Assembly: GCF_900142725.1 (NCBI RefSeq)
Contig: NZ_FRBW01000002.1
Span: 310,001 to 374,000, forward strand
From: Roseibium suaedae
GTDB lineage: Bacteria > Pseudomonadota > Alphaproteobacteria > Rhizobiales > Stappiaceae
DNA: 64,000 bases
Direction: 5' to 3'
Shown here: piece by piece, positions 1-8,526 of the stretch
Numbering within the stretch: position 1 is the first letter of the stretch
Layout of the letters: each line of letters opens with the position of its first letter
Notes under the pieces: model-generated
Database searches by the model: none
Told to the model about the DNA's origin: nothing
What the model saw: the letters and a program-made list of their open reading frames with translations, nothing else
Made by a program: the position numbers and the translations under genes

Positions 1-542
1 ATGAAATCGGTCATCGCCGGGGAATAGACGTCCCCGCCGGCACAGGGGCCCATGATCAGGGAGATCTGCGGGATGACGCCTGACGCCAGTACATTGCGCT
101 GGAAGACCTCGCCGTAACCGCCCAGCGCCGCGACGCCTTCCTGGATACGTGCCCCGCCTGCATCGAAGAGACCGATGATCGGCGCCCGGTTCTGCAGGGC
201 CATGTCCTGAAGCTTGATGATCTTTTGGGCGTGGGTTTCAGAGAGCGACCCGCCAAAAACCGTAAAGTCCTTGGAAAACACATAGACTGTGCGGCCGTTG
301 ACCGTTCCCCAGCCTGTAACCACGCCGTCGCCGGGAATATGCTGCTCTTCCATGCCGAAATCGGTGCAACGGTGCACCTTGAACATGTCGAATTCTTCGA
401 AGGATCCCTCGTCGAGCAGAAGCTCGATACGCTCGCGTGCGGTCAGTTTTCCCTTGGCATGCTGCGCATCGATGCGGCGCTGCCCTCCTCCCAGACGGGC
501 GGTTTCCCGGCGGCTTTCCAGTTCGGCAAGGATTTCCTTCAT
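1..542 (-). CDS. pccB: Acyl-CoA (propionyl/acetyl-CoA) carboxylase carboxyltransferase subunit, partial
   Basis: Partial gene: the ATG is at 542 and the reading frame is open to base 1, so only about the first 180 residues are in the window. The translation begins [20 protein letters not shown] and continues with the KLTARERI segment, the [14 protein letters not shown] segment, an FGGSLSETH segment and [14 protein letters not shown]. It ends near [16 protein letters not shown]. These are hallmarks of the biotin-dependent carboxyltransferase beta subunit (PccB/AccD family N-terminal crotonase-like domain), where the Gly-rich GPCAGG loop helps form an oxyanion hole. PccB transfers carboxyl from carboxybiotin to propionyl-CoA to make methylmalonyl-CoA. 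Which acyl-CoA is used here (propionyl, acetyl or methylcrotonyl) cannot be decided from this half; the PccB-like start favours propionyl-CoA. It is divergent from the ATP-grasp gene, with 245 bp between the starts. Confidence 0.85.
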   Translation of the reverse strand, partial: MKEILAELESRRETARLGGGQRRIDAQHAKGKLTARERIELLLDEGSFEEFDMFKVHRCTDFGMEEQHIPGDGVVTGWGTVNGRTVYVFSKDFTVFGGSLSETHAQKIIKLQDMALQNRAPIIGLFDAGGARIQEGVAALGGYGEVFQRNVLASGVIPQISLIMGPCAGGDVYSPAMTDF

Positions 543-787
543 AAGTCGCTCCGCAACAGCAATTTCTCCCAATCGACACTGGTCCTAGCATGCAGTGCCA
601 TCCCGGCAAAGTCATCAGAAGGGCGAACCCGAAAATTGCACCCTTGCAGACAATCGAAATGGAAAATCGCATTCCCTTACGGCATTTGCACAAAAAGTGG
701 GCACAAAAGCCTCTAGATTGCTCTTGGAGACACCCGCAGTATTTGTAATGCTTGCACAACATCGCGGCAGAAATGAACGGGGAGGCA

Positions 788-2212
788 ATGGGCGAAGAGC
801 GGTCGTTTTTCAACGAAATGCAGGATGAGGCGGGAATTCCTCGCGCAGCCTACGAGCAGCTTGTGTCCTGGCTGGAGAGCAAGCCGTCCAACTTCCTGAA
901 CCGGAAAAGCCGGGAAGCGGAAACGATCTTCCGAAGGCTGGGCATCACCTTCGCGGTTTACGGCGCACACGAGGCCACCGAACGCCTGATCCCCTTCGAT
1001 CCGATCCCCCGGATCATTTCCGCTGCCGAGTGGCGGCGCCTGTCCGCCGGTATCGAACAGCGCGTCCGAGCGCTCAACGCCTTCCTCCACGACATCTATC
1101 ATCGTCAGGAAATCATTCGCGCCGGGCGCATTCCCGCTGATCTGATCCTGCAGAACGAAGCGTTCCTGCCGGAAATGGTTGGCTTCACGCCTGCCCGCAA
1201 AGTCTATGCCCATATCATCGGCACCGACCTCGTCCGTGTCTCGGAGAATGAATTCTACGTTCTGGAAGATAACACCCGCACCCCGTCCGGTGTCTCCTAC
1301 ATGCTGGAGAACCGCGAGACGATGATGCGGATCTTCCCGGATCTGTTCCAGATGCACCGGGTGGCACCGGTCGAGCAATATCCGGACCTTCTGCGCCAGA
1401 CCCTCGAAAGCGTCGGTCCGGACCAGGGCAAGAGCGACCAGACCATCTGCGTCCTGACGCCTGGCATCTACAACTCTGCTTATTTCGAACATGCCTTCCT
1501 GGCAGATTCCATGGGCGTGGAGCTGGTCGAAGGACGGGATCTGTTCGTGGATCAGGGCAAGGTGTACATGCGCACCACCCGCGAGCCCAAGCAGGTGGAT
1601 GTCATCTACCGCCGCATCGATGACGCGTTCCTCGATCCTCTCACCTTCAATCCGGACAGCATGCTGGGCGTTCCCGGCCTGTTCGATGCCTACCGGGCGG
1701 GCAATGTCACGATCTGCAACGCGCCGGGCACCGGCATTGCGGACGACAAGGCCATCTACGCCTATGTGCCGGACATCATCGAGTTCTACACCGGCCAGAA
1801 GCCGATCCTGAACAACGTGCCGACCTGGAATTGCTCGCGCCCAGACGATCTGGCCTATGTGCTCGACAATCTGGAAGACATCGTCGTCAAGGAAGTGCAT
1901 GGATCAGGCGGCTACGGCATGCTGATCGGCCCGACTGCCACCAAGCGGCAGATCTCGGACTTCCGCAAGATACTGATGGCCAACCCATCCAACTACATTG
2001 CTCAGCCGACCCTCGCGCTATCCGCCTGCCCCACCCATGTTGCCTCGGGGGTTGCGCCCCGGCACGTTGATCTGCGTCCCTATGTCCTGATCGGCGACCA
2101 GGTCCGCATCACCCCCGGTGGCCTGACCCGCGTCGCCTTGAAGAAGGGATCGCTGGTGGTCAACTCCAGCCAGGGCGGCGGAACCAAAGACACCTGGGTG
2201 CTGGAGGACTGA
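788..2212 (+). CDS. Circularly permuted type 2 ATP-grasp protein (DUF404/DUF407)
   Basis: About 474 residues. The start at 788 was chosen over upstream TTG 752 and ATG 773 because GGGGAGG (778-784) sits just before it. The protein has the features of the circularly permuted ATP-grasp family: an IPFDPIPRII segment near the N-terminus, an LEDNTRTPSGVSYMLENR segment in the first half and a Gly-rich nucleotide-loop segment KEVHGSGGYGM at residues 368-378. Members are predicted ATP-dependent carboxylate-amine ligases that build peptide-like bonds; the substrate is unknown. It is first of a tight cluster: the next gene starts 4 bp after its stop, followed by a transglutaminase-like protease and Anbu. 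Family assignment is secure; the ligase role is inferred from the fold. Confidence 0.9.
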   Translation: MGEERSFFNEMQDEAGIPRAAYEQLVSWLESKPSNFLNRKSREAETIFRRLGITFAVYGAHEATERLIPFDPIPRIISAAEWRRLSAGIEQRVRALNAFLHDIYHRQEIIRAGRIPADLILQNEAFLPEMVGFTPARKVYAHIIGTDLVRVSENEFYVLEDNTRTPSGVSYMLENRETMMRIFPDLFQMHRVAPVEQYPDLLRQTLESVGPDQGKSDQTICVLTPGIYNSAYFEHAFLADSMGVELVEGRDLFVDQGKVYMRTTREPKQVDVIYRRIDDAFLDPLTFNPDSMLGVPGLFDAYRAGNVTICNAPGTGIADDKAIYAYVPDIIEFYTGQKPILNNVPTWNCSRPDDLAYVLDNLEDIVVKEVHGSGGYGMLIGPTATKRQISDFRKILMANPSNYIAQPTLALSACPTHVASGVAPRHVDLRPYVLIGDQVRITPGGLTRVALKKGSLVVNSSQGGGTKDTWVLED

Positions 2213-2216
2213 TATC

Positions 2217-3164
2217 ATGCTCGGACGTACTGCCTCCTCCCTGTTCTGGATGTCCCGCTATCAGGAGCGTGCCCAGAACAACACCAAGCTTCTCGAAGTC
2301 GCCTACCGGAACTCCATGGTTTCGCACAATGGCAATGGAGACGTGAGCAACTGGACCTTTGCCCTGGCAAGTTCCGGCAATGCCCATGGTTTCGGCCTGA
2401 AGGTCGAGGAGATCACGCCAAAGGCCGTGATCAACTACATGATCTTCGACAAGGACAACCCGTCGTCAGTCCGCATGTGCCTGGAAAACGCCCGCAACAA
2501 CGGGCGCTCCGTGCGCACCGGGATCACCGCCGAGCTCTGGGAAGCCCTCAACACCACCTACATCGAGTTTTCGGACGTCAATCCGCAGTCGATCACCCAG
2601 GACAAGCTGCCGGATTTCCTAGCCTGGATCAGCCAGCGCTCTCACCTGTTCAGAGGCGCGCTGCTCAACACGATCCTGCGCGATGACGGCTATTTCTTCA
2701 GCCAGATGGGCAATTTCGTCGAACGGGCCGACAACACCGCCCGGATCCTGAACACCCAGTACTGGGTGCTCCTGCCGGACAATGACGTGATCGGCGACGG
2801 CAACGAACGGATGCAATGGAGCGGCATTCTGAGAGCGCTTTCGGGTCTGCGCAGCTACCGCTTCGCCTATCCGGATGCCAAGCTGAAGGCCTTCAACATC
2901 TCGGAATTCCTGATTCTCAGGAAGGAAATGCCCCGCTCGCTGGCCCATTGCTACGACTGGATTGTCGACAGCGCCGATGATCTGGCCCAGTTTTACGGAA
3001 ATGACGATCCAAGCATCAAGCTGGCCAGGGAGATCGAACAGGATCTCAGGACACTTAAGATGCAGCAGATCTACGACCGGGGCCTGCATGACTTCCTGAA
3101 TGACTTCATTTCCCGGAACAATGCCTTCGCGCTGCAACTGTCGGAAGACTACAATTTCGCCTGA
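2217..3164 (+). CDS. Alpha-E domain protein (DUF403)
   Basis: 315 residues, mostly helical, beginning MLGRTASSLFWMSRYQERA, the typical N-terminus of the alpha-E (DUF403) family. A second family segment near the middle is GNFVERADNTARIL. No catalytic motif is recognisable. The start lies 4 bp after the ATP-grasp stop, which indicates co-transcription and probably coupled translation. In many bacteria this family sits beside, or is fused to, circularly permuted ATP-grasp proteins. It is therefore thought to work with the ligase, perhaps as a scaffold or substrate-recognition subunit; that role is inference. Confidence 0.9.
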   Translation: MLGRTASSLFWMSRYQERAQNNTKLLEVAYRNSMVSHNGNGDVSNWTFALASSGNAHGFGLKVEEITPKAVINYMIFDKDNPSSVRMCLENARNNGRSVRTGITAELWEALNTTYIEFSDVNPQSITQDKLPDFLAWISQRSHLFRGALLNTILRDDGYFFSQMGNFVERADNTARILNTQYWVLLPDNDVIGDGNERMQWSGILRALSGLRSYRFAYPDAKLKAFNISEFLILRKEMPRSLAHCYDWIVDSADDLAQFYGNDDPSIKLAREIEQDLRTLKMQQIYDRGLHDFLNDFISRNNAFALQLSEDYNFA

Positions 3165-3204
3165 CAGACCCACGACAACGCTTTCAACAACAAGGGTGTG
3201 AACG

Positions 3205-4020
3205 ATGCGCCTGACCGTCCGGCACAAGACCCGCTACCGCTATGACATGCCTCTGGCAAACGCCATGCAGCAGCTGAGGCTCAGCCCGAGAGACTGTGCC
3301 GGACAGAAGGTGCTCGAATGGTCGATCGATGCCCCCGGCATCGATCGTGCGACCACCTACACGGACGCCTTCGACAACATCGTGCACATGGTCTCCGAGC
3401 AGAAGACCACGGAAAGCGTGGAGATTACGGCCACCGGCATCGTGGAAACGGAAGACCGGGCGGGCGTGGTCGGCGAAGAAAAGTCCGAAACGCCGGTGCG
3501 CATCTTCACCCGCATGACAGCTGTGACCCAGCCCAATCAAGCGATCCGCAAACTCGGCACCATCGCCGAGCGGCAGGACAAAATTGCCGGCTTTCACGAG
3601 CTGATGCACACAATCCGCGACAAGGTGGCCTACAAGATCGGGGTGACGGAAACCCATGCCACGGCCGCATCTGCGCTGGCTGCCGGCGAAGGGGTCTGCC
3701 AGGATCACGCTCACATATTCATCACGGCAGCCCGCTCCATCGGAACCCCTGCCCGCTATGTCTCGGGCTACCTGCTGCTTGAGGACGAACAGGCCTCGGA
3801 AGCCCATCACGCATGGGCCGAAGTCTATGTGGACGGCATCGGCTGGATCGCATTCGACATATCCAATGGTATCTGCCCGACCGACCGCTATATCCGCTTG
3901 ACCACGGGCCTGGATTCGCGTTCCGCTGCTCCCATCCGGGGCATTCGGTTCGGCGGCAAGGACGAGAACATGAATGTCGAGGTTGAGGTAAACCAGGCAG
4001 CCAGCCAGCAGCAGCAATAA
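3205..4020 (+). CDS. Transglutaminase-like cysteine protease family protein
   Basis: 271 residues. The N-terminal part (about 1-90, starting MRLTVRHKTRYRYDMPL) matches the bacterial transglutaminase-like N-terminal domain. The C-terminal part is the papain-like transglutaminase core with the expected triad: Cys165 in GEGVCQDHAH, His202 in HHAWAEVYV and Asp218 in WIAFDISNG. There is no signal peptide, so it should act in the cytoplasm. Such proteins cleave or transfer peptide/amide bonds. Placed 40 bp after the alpha-E gene and 74 bp before Anbu, it is the likely peptidase/amidase of the same system. The C-terminus is a Gln-rich tail (QAASQQQQ) of unknown meaning. The substrate is unknown. Confidence 0.9.
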   Translation: MRLTVRHKTRYRYDMPLANAMQQLRLSPRDCAGQKVLEWSIDAPGIDRATTYTDAFDNIVHMVSEQKTTESVEITATGIVETEDRAGVVGEEKSETPVRIFTRMTAVTQPNQAIRKLGTIAERQDKIAGFHELMHTIRDKVAYKIGVTETHATAASALAAGEGVCQDHAHIFITAARSIGTPARYVSGYLLLEDEQASEAHHAWAEVYVDGIGWIAFDISNGICPTDRYIRLTTGLDSRSAAPIRGIRFGGKDENMNVEVEVNQAASQQQQ

Positions 4021-4094
4021 TCCCTCGGGGCGCGCCCCTGGACCGTTTGCGCTCGGCCTCCCGTCTGGAAGGGCGCTTGAAGCAGGACGCGTGA

Positions 4095-4826
4095 ATGACC
4101 TATTGCGTGGGGCTGAAACTGGACCGTGGGCTCGTGTTTGCAGCCGACACCCGGACCAATGCCGGCGTGGACAACATTGCCACTTTCAAGAAGCTGCATG
4201 TGTGGGAAAAGCCGGGCGACCGGGTGATCACGCTTATGTCTTCTGGCAACCTTGCCATCACCCAGGCGGTGGTGTCGATCCTCAGCGAGCATATCAACGC
4301 CTCGTCCAGCGACCGGCCGACCCTGATGAACGTGGACACCATGTTCCAGGCCGCCCGTCTGGTCGGCAGTGCCATTCGCGAAGTCCGTGCCATTGACGGT
4401 GAAGCGCTGCAGGCCAATGCGGACAATTTCTATGTCACGCTGATCCTGGGCGGCCAGATCAAGGGCGAAGAGCCGCGGCTGTTCCAAATCTACTCCGCCG
4501 GGAACTTCATCGAGGCCACCGACGACACCCGCTTCCTGCAGATCGGCGAGCACAAATACGGCAAGCCGATCCTCGACCGGGTAACCCGCCGGGACATGCG
4601 CCTTGGCGAAGGCGCGAAGATGATCCTGCTGTCCTTCGACAGCACCCTGCGTTCGAACCTGTCTGTCGGCATGCCGATCGATCTGCTGCTCTACAACACG
4701 GACAGTTATTCCGCCGAGCGCCAGCTCCGGATCTCCCAGGACGATCCCTATTTCCAGAAGCTCTCCGCCGGCTGGTCAAAAAGCCTGCGCGACGCATTCG
4801 TCAACATGGACGAGCTGGAAGTTTAA
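4095..4826 (+). CDS. Anbu, proteasome beta-subunit-like peptidase
   Basis: 243 residues. It begins MTYCVGLKLDRGLVFAADTR. If Met1 is removed the N-terminal residue is Thr, the nucleophile position of proteasome-type Ntn hydrolases. Asp18 and Lys33 (17 and 32 after Met removal) sit close to the conserved catalytic Asp17/Lys33 positions of proteasome beta subunits. GERxK-like and LLSFDSTLRSN segments in the second half also fit Anbu (ancestral beta subunit). Anbu is known to form self-compartmentalised ring or helical assemblies, but its physiological substrate is not established. No hslUV- or pup-like partner gene is adjacent; the neighbours are the ATP-grasp, alpha-E and transglutaminase genes, the characteristic Anbu context. 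The ATG at 4095 is the family start. Confidence 0.92.
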   Translation: MTYCVGLKLDRGLVFAADTRTNAGVDNIATFKKLHVWEKPGDRVITLMSSGNLAITQAVVSILSEHINASSSDRPTLMNVDTMFQAARLVGSAIREVRAIDGEALQANADNFYVTLILGGQIKGEEPRLFQIYSAGNFIEATDDTRFLQIGEHKYGKPILDRVTRRDMRLGEGAKMILLSFDSTLRSNLSVGMPIDLLLYNTDSYSAERQLRISQDDPYFQKLSAGWSKSLRDAFVNMDELEV

Positions 4827-4924
4827 TACCTTCGGCTCTTGGGCCCAAGCCTTGTGTCTAACTGCGATCACTGTCAGATAAACGTCATCGCTCTGTCTTA
4901 AAAGCCGCCGGACAGCGGGAGCCC

Positions 4925-6358
4925 ATGACGATGACAGTGACCAGCACTCTTTCAGCCCCCTCACACACCATCATCTGGCACAGGGAACCGGCCAGTGAGG
5001 CGCTTGAGGCAAATGAAGAGACCCTTGACGCCATCCGGGCGATGATCAAGGCGGGCTCGCGCACCGAGCTGGTGGAAATGCTGAAGCGGTGGGATCCCAT
5101 CGACGTGATGCAGCTCCTTGTCCGGCTGCGGCTCAAGCAGGCACGCAAGTTGTTCAACTGGCTGCCGGCCAATCCGTCGATCAAGGTCATCGCCGAACTT
5201 CGCCCGGAATACCGCTCCCTTCTCATGGAAGAAGCGACACAGGAACAATTCCGGGACATTCTGGCCGGGCTTGACCCGGAAGACGCTGCCGACATTCTCA
5301 ACGGCTTCCCCGAAGACATTGCCGAGGCGCTGGCCCACAGGCTACCCGATGTCGAGGAAGTGACGTCCCGCCAGAGCTATGCGGATGACAGTGCCGGGCG
5401 GATCATGGCCCGCAAGTTCGTGGCCCTGCCCATGACCTGCAGCGTGGATGAGGCTGTCGCCCAGATCCGGGCCGACGCAAGCCGGATTCGCAAGGTCTAT
5501 ACGCTTTACGTGATTGATGAGGATGGCCGCCTGACCGGAACGGTCGAACTCGGCAAGCTTTTGCTCGCACCTGGCACGTCAACACTCGGCGCAATCATGA
5601 ACCGGGACTTTCTGGCCGTTTCCTCCGATACGGACCAGGAAGAGGTTCTGCGCCTTGCCGCCAAGCGTGACATCCGCGCGGTTCCCGTCATTGACAGCCA
5701 CGGCCGCCTGATCGGCCGGATTTCTCCCAAGCAGCTCAACCGGATTGCCACCGAGGAAGCCGCCGAAGACATGCTGCTCATGAGCGGCGTCTCGTCTGAA
5801 GCCAAGGCAAATGACGCGATCCTGCGCATTGTGCGGGGCCGCCTTCCCTGGCTTCTGACCGGGCTCATCGGCTCCAGCATCGCCGCAATGGTGGTGGGGT
5901 CCTTCGAGGACCAGCTGGCAACTGCGGCGATCCTCGCGGCCTTCATTCCCGTCACAATGTCCATGGCTGGCAATGCGGGCCTGCAGGCCTCGACCGTTGC
6001 CGTTCAGGGAATTGCCACCGGCAATATCTGGTCCGGCGAGATCACCCACCGGCTCCTGAAGGAATTTCTGGCCGCCCTGATGAACGGGGCCATTGCCGGC
6101 AGTATTCTGGCCTTGCTCACGCTGCTGGCCTCAACGCTGGTGCCCATAGAGGCGCCGCTGCATCTCGCGCTCGCCACCTCCCTGTCGCTCCTCAGTGTCA
6201 CGACCCTCGCTGCCATGGTGGGGGCAACCGTGCCACTTGCGCTCAACAAGCTGGGCATAGACCCGGCCATGGCCACCGGGGTGTTCATCACCTCCTCGAA
6301 CGACATTCTCGGCGTGCTGGTCTTCTTCCTGATGGCAACGACATTCTATCTGAGTTGA
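4925..6358 (+). CDS. mgtE: Magnesium transporter MgtE
   Basis: 477 residues with the full MgtE order: an N-terminal helical MgtE_N domain (about 30-150), a CBS pair (about 155-275, with PMTCSVDEAVAQIR and VSSDTDQEEVLRLA) and a five-helix transmembrane domain from about 310 to the end. The membrane part carries the MSMAGNAGLQASTVAVQG segment and ends SSNDILGVLVFF. MgtE is a homodimeric inner-membrane Mg2+ channel gated by Mg2+ binding to the cytosolic N and CBS domains. It lies 98 bp after Anbu on the same strand; I see no Mg2+ riboswitch in that gap. Whether it belongs to the Anbu operon is open. Confidence 0.95.
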   Translation: MTMTVTSTLSAPSHTIIWHREPASEALEANEETLDAIRAMIKAGSRTELVEMLKRWDPIDVMQLLVRLRLKQARKLFNWLPANPSIKVIAELRPEYRSLLMEEATQEQFRDILAGLDPEDAADILNGFPEDIAEALAHRLPDVEEVTSRQSYADDSAGRIMARKFVALPMTCSVDEAVAQIRADASRIRKVYTLYVIDEDGRLTGTVELGKLLLAPGTSTLGAIMNRDFLAVSSDTDQEEVLRLAAKRDIRAVPVIDSHGRLIGRISPKQLNRIATEEAAEDMLLMSGVSSEAKANDAILRIVRGRLPWLLTGLIGSSIAAMVVGSFEDQLATAAILAAFIPVTMSMAGNAGLQASTVAVQGIATGNIWSGEITHRLLKEFLAALMNGAIAGSILALLTLLASTLVPIEAPLHLALATSLSLLSVTTLAAMVGATVPLALNKLGIDPAMATGVFITSSNDILGVLVFFLMATTFYLS

Positions 6359-6360
6359 AC

Positions 6361-6397
6361 CCCACTTCCCCTTTGCATGACCCGTGAGGGAAGTGGG
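6361..6397. terminator. Hairpin between convergent mgtE and GH42 genes
   Basis: CCCACTTCCC (6361-6370) and GGGAAGTGGG (6388-6397) form a perfect 10-bp stem with a 17-base loop, immediately after the mgtE stop. It has no T-tract on the plus side, so it is a weak or Rho-assisted terminator candidate that could serve both converging genes. Confidence 0.5.
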
Positions 6398-6429
6398 AAC
6401 ATCAAGCTGCCCAATGCCGTGCTTTCAGC

Positions 6430-8418
6430 TCACTCCCGCCAGCAGGCAACGTCATAGGCAGCCAGCTCCCTGGTGCCAAGAAGAAGCGCGTCTTCGGACA
6501 CGGGCACAGTCCAGCTCTGCGGACCATAATTGAAGGCAAAGACGAGATTGCCGCGACGGCGCAGGCGCACGTGCTCCGGCAGGTCCAGCGGCGAAATCCC
6601 TGCCTTGGCAAGCAGCATCCGGGCAAGGTCTTCCAGAAGATCCGGCTCCGGCCAGCCAGCCAGATAATGATGACTGCCATTAGCAACCAGCGCCGGAGCC
6701 CCCGTGCTGAACCGCGCCAGAACCTGCATGTCCGTTTCAATATTCTCACGCCAGCGCCGCACGGTGCCTTGAACAACACCCGTGACCTTCTCTTCAAGGC
6801 CAGGGCGCATGGATTCCACTTCCGCGACCTTCAGGGGCATGAGACCCTGCAGAAGCGGTCCGGGTGGCAGACTGTCCGGAATGGCGAAATTCCCGGTTTT
6901 GGATCCCGCGCGCGGACCAAAGAGAACCGGAGCCGCAGCTGTAGCAAAGGCAGCATGAGCCGCCTCGCTGACGATCGGCAATACCGGCACGATGACGGCC
7001 TTGTATCCGTCAAGCGACTGGCCGGCAGGCACTATGTCCACGTCGACACCCAGCTTGCGGAAGGCTTCATACCAGCGGATCAGAAGCATGCGGATATCGT
7101 AATCGTGGCCCTGCGGCTCGAATTGCAGCACCCAGGCAGCGGAATAGTCGAAGACCAGCGCGACCGGAGCCTTGGTGGTCTCCGGCAAGGAGCCCAGCGC
7201 GTCCAGTTCACCCGCCACGATGGCCGCTTCCCGTCCGCCCGGTGACATCTCACTGTCCGGACGCAGCAGGCCGGAATGCATCTGCTCCTGGGCAAACGGG
7301 CACTGGCGCCAGCGGAAATAGACGACCGCTTCGGCCCCATGCGCCAAGGCTTCCCAGGTCCACAGCCGGATCATGCCCGCTTCGGGAATCGCATTCCACT
7401 TTGCCCAGTTCACCGGTCCCGGCTGCTGTTCCATGATCCAGAACCGGCCCTGCCCCACGGCCCTGTAGTGATCGTGTTGCAGACCGGAGATATCCGGATG
7501 TCCGGTGCGCGCCCAGCGGATGCGCTCTTCCTCGCTGACCAAAAGGCTTTCCATCCGGCCTAGCGGATAGGAATCCCAGCTTGCCAGATCCATCATCCGG
7601 CCCATTTCGAAATGATCGAACGTGTGGGAATAGCCCATGGCGTTGTGGGTGACGAAACGGCCCGGCGAATGCGCCCGGATGATGTCGGCCTGCAGCTTGA
7701 AATAGTCCATGAACGCATCGGACCGGCAGCGCATGTAATCGATCTGGGTTGCCCGGTTGATGGCACAGACCTGACCGGCGGGCAGCTCCACCTCCTCGAA
7801 CCGGGTTACCTGCATGGACCAGAACTCGTTGCCCCAGGCCCGGTTCAGCTCTTCCGGCGTGCCGTATTTCGCCTTCAGCCAGGATTGGAAATGCGCCCGG
7901 TCCACATCTCCCCAGGCAAACACCGTGTCGTCGCAGCCAAACTCGTTGTCGACCTGCCAGCCGATGACCGACGGATGGGCGCCATAGCGCTCGGCCATGG
8001 CGGTGACAATCCGGCGGGTCGCCTCGTGAAGCTTGGGGCTGACGACTGTGTAATGGCGGCGCGAGCCGAACTTGCGCACATTGCCATCCCGGTCCACTGG
8101 CAGGATCTCCGGATGAAGGTCGATCAGCCAGCGCGGGGGCGCTGCCGTCGGCGTGCCCAGAACGATCTCTAGCCCTTCTGCGGCCAGTGTCTCGATGGCC
8201 TTGTCCAGCCAGTCCCAATGGAAAATGCCCGGAGCCGTCTCCATCCGGGCCCAACCGAATTCCGCGATCCGGATGACCTTCAGACCCGCTTCCCGCATGC
8301 GGCGGGCATCCGTTGCCCACACGTCTTCCGGCCAGTGTTCCGGGTAGTAACAAGCTCCAAGCATTGGGAAATCCAGTTCGTCAGCGATCCGGCCCAGCCC
8401 TTGGGAGGGGTCAGGCAC
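6430..8418 (-). CDS. Beta-galactosidase, glycoside hydrolase family 42
   Basis: 662 residues in the usual GH42 layout: TIM barrel (about 15-390), trimerisation domain (about 395-600) and small C-terminal beta domain. Family markers are LGACYYPEHWPEDVW at residues 20-34, the acid/base Glu159 in WQVDNEFG and the nucleophile Glu330 in RFWIMEQQPGP. It hydrolyses terminal beta-D-galactosides, perhaps plant or algal galacto-oligosaccharides. No signal peptide is seen, so it is cytoplasmic. The GTG at 8418 is the furthest possible start (an in-frame TAA lies just upstream); ATG 8364, directly before LGACYYPEHW, is a serious alternative. Neither has a clear Shine-Dalgarno. No sugar transporter or regulator lies next to it. 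Confidence 0.92.
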   Translation of the reverse strand: MPDPSQGLGRIADELDFPMLGACYYPEHWPEDVWATDARRMREAGLKVIRIAEFGWARMETAPGIFHWDWLDKAIETLAAEGLEIVLGTPTAAPPRWLIDLHPEILPVDRDGNVRKFGSRRHYTVVSPKLHEATRRIVTAMAERYGAHPSVIGWQVDNEFGCDDTVFAWGDVDRAHFQSWLKAKYGTPEELNRAWGNEFWSMQVTRFEEVELPAGQVCAINRATQIDYMRCRSDAFMDYFKLQADIIRAHSPGRFVTHNAMGYSHTFDHFEMGRMMDLASWDSYPLGRMESLLVSEEERIRWARTGHPDISGLQHDHYRAVGQGRFWIMEQQPGPVNWAKWNAIPEAGMIRLWTWEALAHGAEAVVYFRWRQCPFAQEQMHSGLLRPDSEMSPGGREAAIVAGELDALGSLPETTKAPVALVFDYSAAWVLQFEPQGHDYDIRMLLIRWYEAFRKLGVDVDIVPAGQSLDGYKAVIVPVLPIVSEAAHAAFATAAAPVLFGPRAGSKTGNFAIPDSLPPGPLLQGLMPLKVAEVESMRPGLEEKVTGVVQGTVRRWRENIETDMQVLARFSTGAPALVANGSHHYLAGWPEPDLLEDLARMLLAKAGISPLDLPEHVRLRRRGNLVFAFNYGPQSWTVPVSEDALLLGTRELAAYDVACWRE

Positions 8419-8450
8419 GATTTAGTTCGAGTGCTGGACGAATATGAAGA

Positions 8451-8484
8451 GGGCTCCGGCAGCCTGTCAAGGCAACCGGAGCCC
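8451..8484 (-). terminator. Intrinsic terminator downstream of the ATP12 gene
   Basis: GGGCTCCGG (8451-8459) pairs with CCGGAGCCC (8476-8484), a perfect 9-bp GC-rich stem. Read on the minus strand it is followed by TCTTCATATT. It lies 43 bp past the ATP12 stop and separates that operon from the GH42 gene. Confidence 0.7.
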
Positions 8485-8526
8485 GAATGCAAAGAAGCAC
8501 AGGCGGCGTAGTATTCCGAGGGGAAA

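Noticed and set aside
4827..4924. Mg2+ riboswitch before mgtE
   Set aside because: 98 bp is too short for a ykoK/M-box element; only a 12-bp palindrome CTTGGGCCCAAG is seen.
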